A program made the translations under genes and the position numbers. A stretch of DNA of 64,000 bases from Acidisoma sp965199065 (GTDB taxonomy: Bacteria > Pseudomonadota > Alphaproteobacteria > Acetobacterales > Acetobacteraceae): positions 62,001 through 126,000 of the forward strand of contig NZ_CBDAQN010000003.1 in NCBI RefSeq assembly GCF_965199065.1. The letters are read 5' to 3'. The notes below the pieces were generated by a model. That model ran no database searches. It was not told the origin of the DNA and saw only the letters and a list, made by a program, of their open reading frames with translations. Positions 25,664 through 34,518 of this stretch are shown piece after piece (within the stretch, counting starts at the first letter, position 1; each line of letters opens with the position of its first letter).

Positions 25664-27204
25664 TGGACGCCCGTCGCGGCCAGGTCAGCACCCCTCCGCT
25701 TCTGGCCCTCGTCGGGTTGACCAAGCAATTCACCGGCACTCTTGCGTTGGATCATGTCGACCTCGATGTGCGGAGCGGCGAGATCCACGCGCTGCTGGGC
25801 CAGAACGGCGCCGGAAAATCGACTCTGATCAAGCTTCTCGCCGGGATCTTTCCAGCAACGGAGGGCCAGATTCTATGGCGCGGCGAGGCCGTCGATCCCA
25901 CGTCCGCGCAGTTGCCGATCACCTTCATTCACCAGGACCTTGGCCTGGTGGACAGCATGACGGTCGCTGAGAACGTGGCGATCCTGGCAGGCTACCCCCG
26001 CCGTCTGGGGATCATCGACTGGCGCGGAGCCGCTGGCGCCGCACGTCGCGCGCTCGCAAGAATGGACAGCCCGATAGATCCCGAGGCTCGCGTCGTCGAC
26101 CTTTCCGCGGCCGAAAAATCGATCGTCGCGATTGCCCGCGCGTTGGTTCGACAATGCGATCTCCTGGTTCTGGACGAGCCAACCGCCGCTCTCCCCGCCG
26201 CGGACGTGAAGCTGCTGCTCGATACGCTGCAGCGGCTTAAGGCGAGCGGCATCGGGCTGCTCTATGTCACGCACCGGCTCGATGAAGTCTTCCAGATCGC
26301 CGATCGCGTGACGGTGCTGCGCGATGGACGCCTCATCACAACCCGCGGTATCGCCGACGCCTCCCCCGCAACCCTGATCGACTGGATCGTCGGCGGCGCG
26401 CTCGCGCAGACTGAGTTTGCGACAATCATGGCCTCGGACGAGGTTCTTCTCGCCGTGGACGGGTTGATAGTGCATCAGGAAGATGGCTCGGGGCTTGTCG
26501 GTCCGGTGACGCTGAGGCTGCGCCGAGGGGAAACTCTCGGGCTCGTCGGGCTGAAAGGAGCCGGCCATCATGCTCTGGGCCGCGCCCTTTACGGAGCGAC
26601 GCGGCCCCAGTCCGGCACTGTGCGGTTCAGGAACGAGCCGGTCGAGGTTCACAACCCTGGCGAGGCGATCCGCCACGGCATCGGCTTCGTCTCCTCCCGG
26701 CGGGCCGAGGAGAGCCTGGCCGGCACCCTGAGCGTGCTGGAAAACCTCTATCTGAACTCAAGCGCTCGAGGCATTCCGCCGCTGCAGCCGGTGGCCCCAA
26801 AACGCGAGTTGGAATCCTGTCGCCGCGCCTTGGCCCGGTTTTCCGTCCGGCCGCCCAATCCGTCGCCGCCGGTCGCGACGCTGAGCGGCGGCAACCAACA
26901 GAAGGTCGTCGTCGCCCGGTGGATGGAGTCCCAGGTCGAGTTGCTTATTCTGGAAGAGCCCACGATCGGCGTCGATGTCGGATCAAAAGCCGAAATCTAT
27001 CGTGATCTTGAGCTTGCGCATAAGCGCGGCCGCGCCGTCCTCCTCATCTCATCGGATTTCGAGGAGGTAGCAAAAGTCTGCCATCGGGCTCTCGTCTTCA
27101 ATCGTGGTCAGATCACCGCGGAAATCGCCCGGCCCCATATATCTGTCGCCCGGCTGACCGAACTCGCCGCCGGTGCAGGGCAAACCGCGAGCGCGGCGGC
27201 ATGA
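25660..27204 (+). CDS. Sugar-type ABC transporter ATP-binding protein (double NBD)
   Basis: The protein is 514 residues with two nucleotide-binding domains as in RbsA/MglA. The first has Walker A GQNGAGKST (residues 47-55), a relaxed signature LSAAEKSIVAIARAL and Walker B LLVLDEPTAAL. The second has a degenerate P-loop region (GLKGAGHHALG), a good signature LSGGNQQKV and LLILEEPTIGVDVGS. This asymmetry is normal in the family. It powers import through the permease that starts four bases before its own stop. Confidence 0.9.
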   Translation: MMDARRGQVSTPPLLALVGLTKQFTGTLALDHVDLDVRSGEIHALLGQNGAGKSTLIKLLAGIFPATEGQILWRGEAVDPTSAQLPITFIHQDLGLVDSMTVAENVAILAGYPRRLGIIDWRGAAGAARRALARMDSPIDPEARVVDLSAAEKSIVAIARALVRQCDLLVLDEPTAALPAADVKLLLDTLQRLKASGIGLLYVTHRLDEVFQIADRVTVLRDGRLITTRGIADASPATLIDWIVGGALAQTEFATIMASDEVLLAVDGLIVHQEDGSGLVGPVTLRLRRGETLGLVGLKGAGHHALGRALYGATRPQSGTVRFRNEPVEVHNPGEAIRHGIGFVSSRRAEESLAGTLSVLENLYLNSSARGIPPLQPVAPKRELESCRRALARFSVRPPNPSPPVATLSGGNQQKVVVARWMESQVELLILEEPTIGVDVGSKAEIYRDLELAHKRGRAVLLISSDFEEVAKVCHRALVFNRGQITAEIARPHISVARLTELAAGAGQTASAAA

Positions 27205-28253
27205 GCACCTCCGTCAGCAGCAGGCCTCGCCGGGCATCGGGATTTTCCCATGCGGTGTCGGTCTGGGGTCTGCTGGTACTGCTCGTTGTGCTCATCGCGC
27301 TATTCTCGGCGCTCAAGCCAGGGACCTTTCCGACCTACTTCAACTTTCGTTCGATCATGGACAACAAGGCGATTTCGGCCCTGCTCGCGCTCGCCGTGTT
27401 TTTGCCGATGACCGCGACGCATTTCGACCTCTCGGTCGGCTTCCTGCTGGGAATTTCCCAGGTGCTGGTCATCGGGCTTCAGGGGCAGGGTCTCGGCTGG
27501 GTTGAAGCCGCCGCGATTGTCCTGCTGCTCGGCGCGGCAGTCGGACTGTTCAACGGCATCCTCGTGACAGTAGTGGGGATCGACAGTTTCATCGCCACTC
27601 TCGGAACCGGAACGCTGCTCTACGGATTCAATGAGTGGTACACCGGCGGCCAGCAGGTTGTGGCGACGCTGCCACCGGCTTTCCTCGGTCTCTCTGGCGT
27701 TGTCTTCGGCATCCCGCTGCCGGCGCTCTACGTGCTTGTGCTCAGCCTGGTTCTGTGGGTCGTCTTCGAATATCTCCCGGCAGGCCGCCACCTCTATGTA
27801 TTGGGTGCAAACCCGCGCGCGGCAGAGCTCAACGGTATTTCGGCGAGGCGCTATGTCACCGCGGCCTTTGTCGCGGCGGGCGTCACATCGGCCTTCGCAG
27901 GCATCATTTTGCAATCACAATTGCAGGTCGGGCAGAGTTCGGTGGGGCAAGAGTATCTGCTGCCGGCGTTCACCGCGGCCTTGCTCGGGGCCACGTCAAT
28001 CCGTCCGGGACGCGTCAACGTCTGGGGCACCATCCTCGCGGTCGCAGTACTTGCCGTGACCGTCGCAGGGCTTAATCAACTGGGCGCACCATTCTTCGTG
28101 GAACCCATCTTCGATGGCGCGATGCTCATCCTCGCCGTCGGACTGGCGGTGACGGCCGTCAAGCGGCGCACGCGGTTGAGTGCAGCGCCACCGGTGCCTC
28201 AAACGGCCACGCCCGCTCCGCCCACGACCGCGATAGGGACCGATCATGCCTGA
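27201..28253 (+). CDS. Sugar-type ABC transporter permease
   Basis: The protein is 350 residues with about nine to ten hydrophobic helices, of the RbsC/BPD_transp_2 family. DNKAISALLALAVFLPMTAT and the conserved loop YVLGANPRAAELNGISARRY, which contacts the ATPase, are clear. A variable Pro/Thr-rich tail ends the protein. Only one permease gene is present, so it should act as a homodimer. The next gene starts eight bases before its stop. Confidence 0.88.
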   Translation: MSTSVSSRPRRASGFSHAVSVWGLLVLLVVLIALFSALKPGTFPTYFNFRSIMDNKAISALLALAVFLPMTATHFDLSVGFLLGISQVLVIGLQGQGLGWVEAAAIVLLLGAAVGLFNGILVTVVGIDSFIATLGTGTLLYGFNEWYTGGQQVVATLPPAFLGLSGVVFGIPLPALYVLVLSLVLWVVFEYLPAGRHLYVLGANPRAAELNGISARRYVTAAFVAAGVTSAFAGIILQSQLQVGQSSVGQEYLLPAFTAALLGATSIRPGRVNVWGTILAVAVLAVTVAGLNQLGAPFFVEPIFDGAMLILAVGLAVTAVKRRTRLSAAPPVPQTATPAPPTTAIGTDHA

Positions 28254-29187
28254 AGAGCCTGACGACAGCCCCGCACTGGGCAGCGCCTGGTATCCCTCGC
28301 GCTGGGGGAGCGACGACCAACGCGGCAACGGAAACTTGATGGGGCCGGAGAAGGTGCGGCAGGCGCTGGCTCTCGTGGAGCGGCATGAGATCATTCGCCT
28401 CGGGCATGACTACGACGCGAAGATTCCTCTGGCTCCTGGCCGGATATTTGGTCTCAGGATGCCCGGTGGACCGACCGGCGGTCCGCATGGCGCCCGTAGC
28501 CGGACGATTTGGAATGACGAATTTCTCGCGACCGAGATCGGCCAGATCGGCACGCATATGGATGCGCTCGGTCACCTTGGCCGGCAGATCGGCGAGAAGG
28601 CCGATCACGGCAACATGCGTTTCTACAACGGAAACCCGCTCTCGGAAATCTGGTCCCCCTATGGCCTCAAGCGCCTGGGGATCGAGAACGCGCCGGTTTT
28701 CTTCACGCCCGGCCTCCTGCTCGATGTCGAGGGCCTGAAAGATCGTGTCATGGACCCAGGCGAGGAGATCACAGCGGCGGACCTCCAGGCTTGCCTCGAG
28801 CGACAGGGGCTTGATGAAGCCGATCTCACGCCGGGCGACGCCATCCTGATCCGCACAGGCCATGGCTCGCGCTTCCTGACGGAGGCCGCAACCTTTTACG
28901 ATGGTGCGCCGGGTCTGGGCCTGCCCGCTGCCGAATGGCTTGCGCAAAAGGAACCGTGCGTGGTCGGCGCCGACAACTTCGCCGTCGACGTTGTTCCGCC
29001 AATCGATCCCGAGGTGTTTCACCCGGTTCACCAGCATCTCATCATGAAGCACGGCATCCATCTCCACGAGGGCATGAAGCTCGATACCCTCGCCGAGACC
29101 GGCCGTTGGCGCTTTGCATATATCTTTGCGCCACTTGCCATTGTGGGCGCCACAGGATCGCCGGGATCTCCGATCGCGCTGCTTTAG
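28246..29187 (+). CDS. Cyclase-family (kynurenine-formamidase-like) metal-dependent hydrolase
   Basis: The protein is 313 residues. The family marks are WGSDDQRGNGN near the N-terminus and the metal site IGTHMDALGH (residues 101-110, with His104, Asp106 and His110). DAILIRTGHGSRF and the late GIHLHEGMKLDTLA follow. Relatives hydrolyse cyclic amides or formamides, such as isatin and formylkynurenine, with Mn or Zn. It is the last gene of the ABC operon, overlapping the permease by eight bases, so it probably acts on the imported compound. Its stop overlaps the convergent TPR gene by four bases. Confidence 0.87.
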   Translation: MPEEPDDSPALGSAWYPSRWGSDDQRGNGNLMGPEKVRQALALVERHEIIRLGHDYDAKIPLAPGRIFGLRMPGGPTGGPHGARSRTIWNDEFLATEIGQIGTHMDALGHLGRQIGEKADHGNMRFYNGNPLSEIWSPYGLKRLGIENAPVFFTPGLLLDVEGLKDRVMDPGEEITAADLQACLERQGLDEADLTPGDAILIRTGHGSRFLTEAATFYDGAPGLGLPAAEWLAQKEPCVVGADNFAVDVVPPIDPEVFHPVHQHLIMKHGIHLHEGMKLDTLAETGRWRFAYIFAPLAIVGATGSPGSPIALL

Positions 29188-31187
29188 ATGATCGGTCGCA
29201 GACCCTTGGCGTGGCCTTGTTCAAGTAAAACCCCCTGTAGCGCATCGGTCAGCTGAGCCACGACCGATGGCCAATTGCGGGTTTGGTCCTGACGAAACAA
29301 CCTCATCGAAGGATACCATGGGGTTCGGCTGCCCGATATCAGCCAGCGCCAGTCCGGGGAACGCGGCAGCATTACCCATACTGCCTTGCCGAGAGCTCCA
29401 GCGAGATGCGCCACGCCTGTATCGGCTGAGATGACGAGGTCTAACCGAGAGACGACCGCAGCCGTGTCTGCGAAATCAACCAGCTGAGAGGAAAGATCAA
29501 CGATGCCGTCGTCGGGCGGCAGGTCGAGCGCGGCGGACTGCAGCTCAAAGCTGCGATTGCCCACCTGGAGGCTGAACCATTGCACCCCGGGCAGCCGCAG
29601 GAGAGGCGCGAGCGCTTCGAGGGGGAGGGAACGCCTGGTGTCGTTGACGTGCCGCGTGTTCCCGCCCCAAACCAATCCCACTCGGGCCCGTTCGTCGCCG
29701 GTTGACCGGCGTAGCGCTGGATGGTCTGCCCAATGTGCCAGGACATCGCTTGGCACGCTCAGATACGGGGTGGCGCCAGGGACCGTTTCCAGCGTCGTGT
29801 TGAAGGCCCGCGGCAGGCTCAGCATGGGGCAGTGCAGGTCGTACGATGGATAATTCCCGATCTGGTCGATGACCTCCACAAGGCCCTCCGCAACACCCGG
29901 AAGAGTACGCAACGTGCGCAGAAGCGCAGCCTGAGCGGCGACGACGATGCGGAGACCGCGCTCCGTCATCAGCGGTATGTAGCGCGCGAATTGCAGCGTA
30001 TCACCCAGACCCTGCTCTGCGGTCAGCAGCAGTGTCTTTCCGGCCGCAGGTTCGCCGCGCCAAGGCGGGTTGATGCGGAACGCATTCAGGCTTCCCCCGG
30101 CTTGGTTGATGTGAAAGCGCCAGTCGTATTCAGCCCATCCTTCCTCCAGCCGCCCCTGGCGCAGGAGCCCGGTCGCCAAGCTGTAGTGGATGTCGGCGTC
30201 CTCTGGCGCGAGCCCGATGGCGAGTTCAATTACGGCACGCGCCTCGTCATGCCGATCCATTTCCTGCAGCACCAGACCGAGGTTGTTGTATGCGCCGGCA
30301 TCCGACGGGCGCAGCGCGATGGCTCGTCGGAGAGCCGTTTCGGCCTCCGTCAGCCGATCAAGCCAGCGAAGGATATTGCCGAGGTTGCTGTGGGCCTCCT
30401 GAAAATCGGGCCGGAGCACGATGGCGCGCCGGCAGTAGCCCGCTGCTTCCTCCAGCCTCCCGCGACGGCGACGCGTCAACTCCGAGGACGAAATAGGCTC
30501 GCTGCCGGAAGCTTCGCCGGCATTGTGGGCATCCGCCAGCACCGCCGCAAGGTTGTTGAGGGCATCCGGATCGTCCGGGCGGTGCTTCACGTCGGTGCGA
30601 TACGCCTCGATTGCCGCTTCGGCTCGCCCAAGCCGCCGAAGCGCCTGACCGAAGGTGCTCCTCGACGCTCCGGGGCTGAGCGCGAGCGCCTGTTGATAGG
30701 CTGCTACCGCCTCGCCAAGGCGGCCAAGCGATTGCAGGGTATCGGCGAGGTTCATCAAGGCGTCCGCGTAGTCCGGGCGAAGCGCCAGCGCCTCGCTGAA
30801 GGCGGCTTGCGCGGCCTGCAGCTGCCCTAGCGAGCGGAGCGAGATGCCGAGGTTGTTGTGCGCTTCCGGATAAGCTGGTCGCAGGGCGAGCGCTTGCCGA
30901 TAGGCGGTGAGCGCTTCCTCATGTCGTCCGGCATGCCCCAGGGCGACGCCGAAGTTGCTGTGATAGCGCGGTGATGCTTGCAACCGGGCAGCCTTCCCAG
31001 TCCGCACGATTGCCTGCACAAAATCTCCGCGAGCGATCGCGACAAGGCCGGAAAGGTCGAGTGCTTCCGCATCATCAGGACGGAGAGCAAGAACCCGATC
31101 GAGGAGATCGGTTGCCTGATCCAGAAGACCGGCACGGTATCGGTCCAGCCCCTGGGCAACCGCCTGGTCACGCTCGGCGGCGTTCAT
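29184..31187 (-). CDS. TPR protein with glycosyltransferase-9-like domain
   Basis: The protein is 667 residues. From residue 1 to about 345 it consists of roughly nine tetratricopeptide repeats (for example YPEAHNNLGISLRSLGQLQA and DAGAYNNLGLVLQEMDRHDE), interrupted by a short Ser/Arg-rich insert near 230. The rest resembles heptosyltransferase/GT9 folds: AGKTLLLTAEQGLGDTLQFA, then ISADTGVAHLAGALGKAVWV and MLPRSPDWRWLISGSRTPWY. Such fusions are found beside large surface proteins and are suspected to glycosylate them. It lies 41 bases after a small unknown gene that follows the giant exoprotein gene. Confidence 0.85.
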   Translation of the reverse strand: MNAAERDQAVAQGLDRYRAGLLDQATDLLDRVLALRPDDAEALDLSGLVAIARGDFVQAIVRTGKAARLQASPRYHSNFGVALGHAGRHEEALTAYRQALALRPAYPEAHNNLGISLRSLGQLQAAQAAFSEALALRPDYADALMNLADTLQSLGRLGEAVAAYQQALALSPGASRSTFGQALRRLGRAEAAIEAYRTDVKHRPDDPDALNNLAAVLADAHNAGEASGSEPISSSELTRRRRGRLEEAAGYCRRAIVLRPDFQEAHSNLGNILRWLDRLTEAETALRRAIALRPSDAGAYNNLGLVLQEMDRHDEARAVIELAIGLAPEDADIHYSLATGLLRQGRLEEGWAEYDWRFHINQAGGSLNAFRINPPWRGEPAAGKTLLLTAEQGLGDTLQFARYIPLMTERGLRIVVAAQAALLRTLRTLPGVAEGLVEVIDQIGNYPSYDLHCPMLSLPRAFNTTLETVPGATPYLSVPSDVLAHWADHPALRRSTGDERARVGLVWGGNTRHVNDTRRSLPLEALAPLLRLPGVQWFSLQVGNRSFELQSAALDLPPDDGIVDLSSQLVDFADTAAVVSRLDLVISADTGVAHLAGALGKAVWVMLPRSPDWRWLISGSRTPWYPSMRLFRQDQTRNWPSVVAQLTDALQGVLLEQGHAKGLRPII

Positions 31188-31227
31188 CGGTCGCTGCTAG
31201 CAGCACGACAGTGTTTGGTCTCGACGG

Positions 31228-31623
31228 TTAAAGTTTGACGGCGTTGGGGCCGGAGATGACGGCATCACTTGCGCGCGTGCGCGGGCGGTCAGAAGCGACG
31301 TGACCAAGACCGTTCTGTGACAGGAAGTTCTGCAGCCCCGCTGCAAGCGTCTGCGCACCCTGGAGTGGCAACGTCACACGGCCGACGACGACTGCCTTTT
31401 GCACGGCGGGCTCGACGGAGTTGTCCCAACGCGAGGACACCAGCTTTATTGTGACACTGCCGGCCGATACGGAAAAGCTGGATGCGAAGGTTGCGTAAAG
31501 CTCGGGCGCAAACATGTTCTCGATCAGGCTGCCCGGATCATGAGCAACGGGCTGTGGGGTGGCACGCCTGTCCTCGGCAGAACCGAGCCGGGGCGCTGCC
31601 GCATTGTCTACGTTTTGACTCAT
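31228..31623 (-). CDS. Small protein of unknown function between exoprotein and TPR-glycosyltransferase genes
   Basis: The frame is 131 residues. The core reads MFAPELYATFASSFSVSAGSV, then TIKLVSSR, VQKAVVVGRVTLPLQGAQTL and LQNFLSQNGL. The pattern (ligand-free beta strands, then a helix after a VTLP stretch) recalls DUF3467-like proteins, but this is weak. There is no signal peptide. Position suggests co-transcription with its neighbours and a role in making or exporting the exoprotein. Confidence 0.6.
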   Translation of the reverse strand: MSQNVDNAAAPRLGSAEDRRATPQPVAHDPGSLIENMFAPELYATFASSFSVSAGSVTIKLVSSRWDNSVEPAVQKAVVVGRVTLPLQGAQTLAAGLQNFLSQNGLGHVASDRPRTRASDAVISGPNAVKL

Positions 31624-31689
31624 CGATTAAATCCTACCAAAGCGCATGAACCGGCGTAGGTTGAACGGCCACCACGAGAATAGCAAGTA

Positions 31690-34518
31690 TCAGAGCGTGA
31701 TCGCGTTGTGCGACTGCAAGGTCGCCAAAGTCGACGCGCCCAGATTGTCCAGAGTAGCGACTGTGTGGAAGTTACTTGCGCTCCCTGTGGGATCGACTGC
31801 GACAACAGTGTTGTTTCCAATCTCCGAGACCTTCAGGAAGCTTCCAAGGGTGGTGGCGGCATTGTTCCAGCCCGCCTGAGCCAGCACCTTCGAAAGGTCG
31901 AGGACATCGCCATTGCTGAACGAGAAGTCCTTGACCGTCATGCCGCCAGCGTTGCCGACGCCACTGATCTGGAAAGTGTTCCCGTCGCCACCGATGAAGG
32001 TGTCCGCGCCGATGCCGCCCGAGACGAAGTTGGTCCATCCACTCAAGGTCACTGCGTCATTGCCGCTTTGAGTGTTGACGGTGTCGTCACCGGAGCCGGC
32101 AACGATCGTATTGTTGCCGCTGCCGGTTGTAATCGTGTTACCGAACCCCTGCAGCGCGATCGTGTTGTTACCCGAACCGACGAGGACCGTGGTGTTACCT
32201 TGCGGGCCGCTGACGCTGTTATTGCCGCTGCCGAGGGTGATCGTGTTGTTGTATCCTCCGGCGCTGATGTGGTCGGCGCCATTACCGGCGGTGATCGTGG
32301 CGTTGCCTTGGCTTCCGCTTACCGTGTAGCTTTGATTGTCGAGGGTGAGCGACTGGTTGTAGGCCGACATCGAAATGCTGGTTGGCGATCCGGCAGAGGC
32401 TGACGCAGGTGCATACTCGCCCGTGTTGACCCCGGTAATGGTGCTGCCGGAGGTTGTCGTCACCGCAATGCTCCCGCCGACCGAGAAGGTCTCGCCCGCG
32501 GGCTTGGCCACATGCACAGTGTAGTTGCCCGGGGTCACGCCCGCGAAGCTGTAGGCGCCGGTGCTGCCGGTGGTCGTGGTTGCGATGACGGTGGCGCCGT
32601 TCAGCAGCTGCACGGTTTGTCCGGCGAGACCGCTGTCGCCAGCGTTCTGAGTGCCGTTATCGTTCATGTCGCTGAACACGGTGCCGCTGATGGTGCTGGG
32701 CTGCGGTGCCACCGGAGCGGCGGTTGTAGCCCCTCCCGAAGCCACGATCTCGGGCAGCCCGTTGGCGCCGAAGGTCATCACGGATTGTGGTGCCGCAGCC
32801 ACGTTTGCGTTGAAGGAAATGCCGGAGAAGCTCGATCCGGTGCCGTTAGTGAAAGGGTTGCCGCCGTTGAAGACGATGAGGTCATTGCCGCCGAGGTAGA
32901 GAGCCTCCTGGCCGTTGGGAAGCGTCTCCATCCGACCGCCCGTGTAGCCATAGATTTCCAGCTTGTCGGTTGCAGGATTGAAGGTGTTGTCCAGCACCTG
33001 CACGCCGTCGCCCTTCTGGTAGAGAACCGTGTCGGACGTGCCGGTGAGGCGCACCTCGCTACCGGTTGTGTAGCTCGACACCGAAGTGCCGGAGGCAGTG
33101 ACGCTGCCCCCGCCGATGCCCCCGACAAGCAGGTTGTTGGCGCTACCGCCAGCCACTGTATTTTGGCCGGTGCCTCCAACGAGGTATGTGTTACCTTGCT
33201 CCCCCTGCAGGACACTGTTGCCGGTGCCCGCGAAGAGGAAGCCGCTTGCGGCGCCCTGTGTCTGGGCGTTGAGCGCGCCGACACTGGTGCCGATGTCTGT
33301 CGTTGCGCCCGAACCTTCCTCGATGATGTTGGCGCCGCTACCCAGAATAACGACGTTGTTGCCGCCGCTCCCGGTATGGACGTTGTCGTTGCCGGAGCCC
33401 ACGATGACGCCGGAGCCGAGGTTGCCTGAGTACGCTTGGCCAGAGCCGATCACCGTTGGCGTTGTGCCGGCAAAATTGCCGTTGAGGACGAGGCCGGCAT
33501 TGGCCCCGGCGGTTGTGGCGTTGGCCGTTACGGTAAATGCGTTGGTGAGCCCGGTAGTTGCGTTCACGTCGCTGTCCAGCAGCGGGTTTCCGCTAGCGTG
33601 TTCTGCGGTCGAGAAGGACATCCCGGCCGGGGCGACGACCTGCACGGTGTAGGTCCCCGGCGTGACACCGGTGAAGCTGTAGGCGCCGGTACTGCCGGTC
33701 ATCGTGGTGGCGACGACGGTGGTGCCGCTCATCAGCTTGACGGTCACGCCTTCCACGCCCGGATCGCCGACGTGGTAGGTTCCATCGGCTTGTCCGTCGA
33801 AGAAAACCATGCTGGAAATGGTTCCCAAGCCGGGCTGATACTCGCCTGCATTGACGACGTTGGTGCCATCTGACGCGACAGTGACCGTCGCTATGCCGGT
33901 GGCGGACACGCCGCTGTTTGGCAGCGTCGTGCTCTGTCCGGTCGGCGAGAAGGTGTCGCCGGCGATCTTGACCACCTCCACGGTGTAGCTGCCCGGCGTC
34001 ACGTTCGCGAAGCTATAGCTGCCGGTGGCGCCGGTGGTCGTCGTGGCGATGACCGTGGTGCCGTTGAGGAGCGATACGGTTTGGCCGGCGAGGCCGCTAT
34101 CGCCAGCTTCCTGGACGCCATCGGCGTTCGCGTCATTAAACACGGTTCCGGAGACGGTGCCGGCCTGATACTCGCCGGCGTTGACCGTCGCGGTGCCGCC
34201 CGAGGCCACGGTCACCGTGGCCGCGCCGCTCGCCGAGACCATGCTGTTGGGCAGCGTGCCCGCCGGCGAGAAGGTCTCGCCCGCAGCCTTGACCACCTCC
34301 ACCGTGTAGCTGCCGGGCGTCACGTTGGCGAAGCTGTAGGCGCCGGTGCTGCCCGTCGTCGTCGTCGCGATGACCGTCGTGCCGTTCATCAGCTGCACGG
34401 TCTGGCCCGCGAGGCCGGTGATACTCGCCGGACCGTCGCGTGCCGCCCGAGGCGACGGGATGCCGTTGGGCAGCGTGCCGGCCGGCGAGAAGGTCTCGCC
34501 CGCCTTGACCACCTCCAC
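31690..34518 (-). CDS. Giant exoprotein, C-terminal part: SdrD-like repeats and RTX-like secretion tail
   Basis: About 940 residues continue the exoprotein whose N-terminal part is encoded upstream to 38572. Several SdrD B-like units come first (GLAGQTVSLLNGTTV, then GSYTVEVVKIAGDTFSPTG). A long Gly/Asn/Ser region follows with NNVVILGSGANIIEEGSG and TYLVGGTGQNTVAGGSANN. The end carries another SdrD unit, a beta-roll-like GSGNN series, the RTX nonapeptide-like GGIGADTFIGGDG and VKDFSFSNGDVLDLSKVLAQ, as in type I secretion C-terminal domains. The protein is probably exported without a cleaved signal. Its first residues overlap a damaged repeat; in nature it should be fused to the upstream part. 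Confidence 0.75.
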   Translation of the reverse strand: MEVVKAGETFSPAGTLPNGIPSPRAARDGPASITGLAGQTVQLMNGTTVIATTTTGSTGAYSFANVTPGSYTVEVVKAAGETFSPAGTLPNSMVSASGAATVTVASGGTATVNAGEYQAGTVSGTVFNDANADGVQEAGDSGLAGQTVSLLNGTTVIATTTTGATGSYSFANVTPGSYTVEVVKIAGDTFSPTGQSTTLPNSGVSATGIATVTVASDGTNVVNAGEYQPGLGTISSMVFFDGQADGTYHVGDPGVEGVTVKLMSGTTVVATTMTGSTGAYSFTGVTPGTYTVQVVAPAGMSFSTAEHASGNPLLDSDVNATTGLTNAFTVTANATTAGANAGLVLNGNFAGTTPTVIGSGQAYSGNLGSGVIVGSGNDNVHTGSGGNNVVILGSGANIIEEGSGATTDIGTSVGALNAQTQGAASGFLFAGTGNSVLQGEQGNTYLVGGTGQNTVAGGSANNLLVGGIGGGSVTASGTSVSSYTTGSEVRLTGTSDTVLYQKGDGVQVLDNTFNPATDKLEIYGYTGGRMETLPNGQEALYLGGNDLIVFNGGNPFTNGTGSSFSGISFNANVAAAPQSVMTFGANGLPEIVASGGATTAAPVAPQPSTISGTVFSDMNDNGTQNAGDSGLAGQTVQLLNGATVIATTTTGSTGAYSFAGVTPGNYTVHVAKPAGETFSVGGSIAVTTTSGSTITGVNTGEYAPASASAGSPTSISMSAYNQSLTLDNQSYTVSGSQGNATITAGNGADHISAGGYNNTITLGSGNNSVSGPQGNTTVLVGSGNNTIALQGFGNTITTGSGNNTIVAGSGDDTVNTQSGNDAVTLSGWTNFVSGGIGADTFIGGDGNTFQISGVGNAGGMTVKDFSFSNGDVLDLSKVLAQAGWNNAATTLGSFLKVSEIGNNTVVAVDPTGSASNFHTVATLDNLGASTLATLQSHNAITL

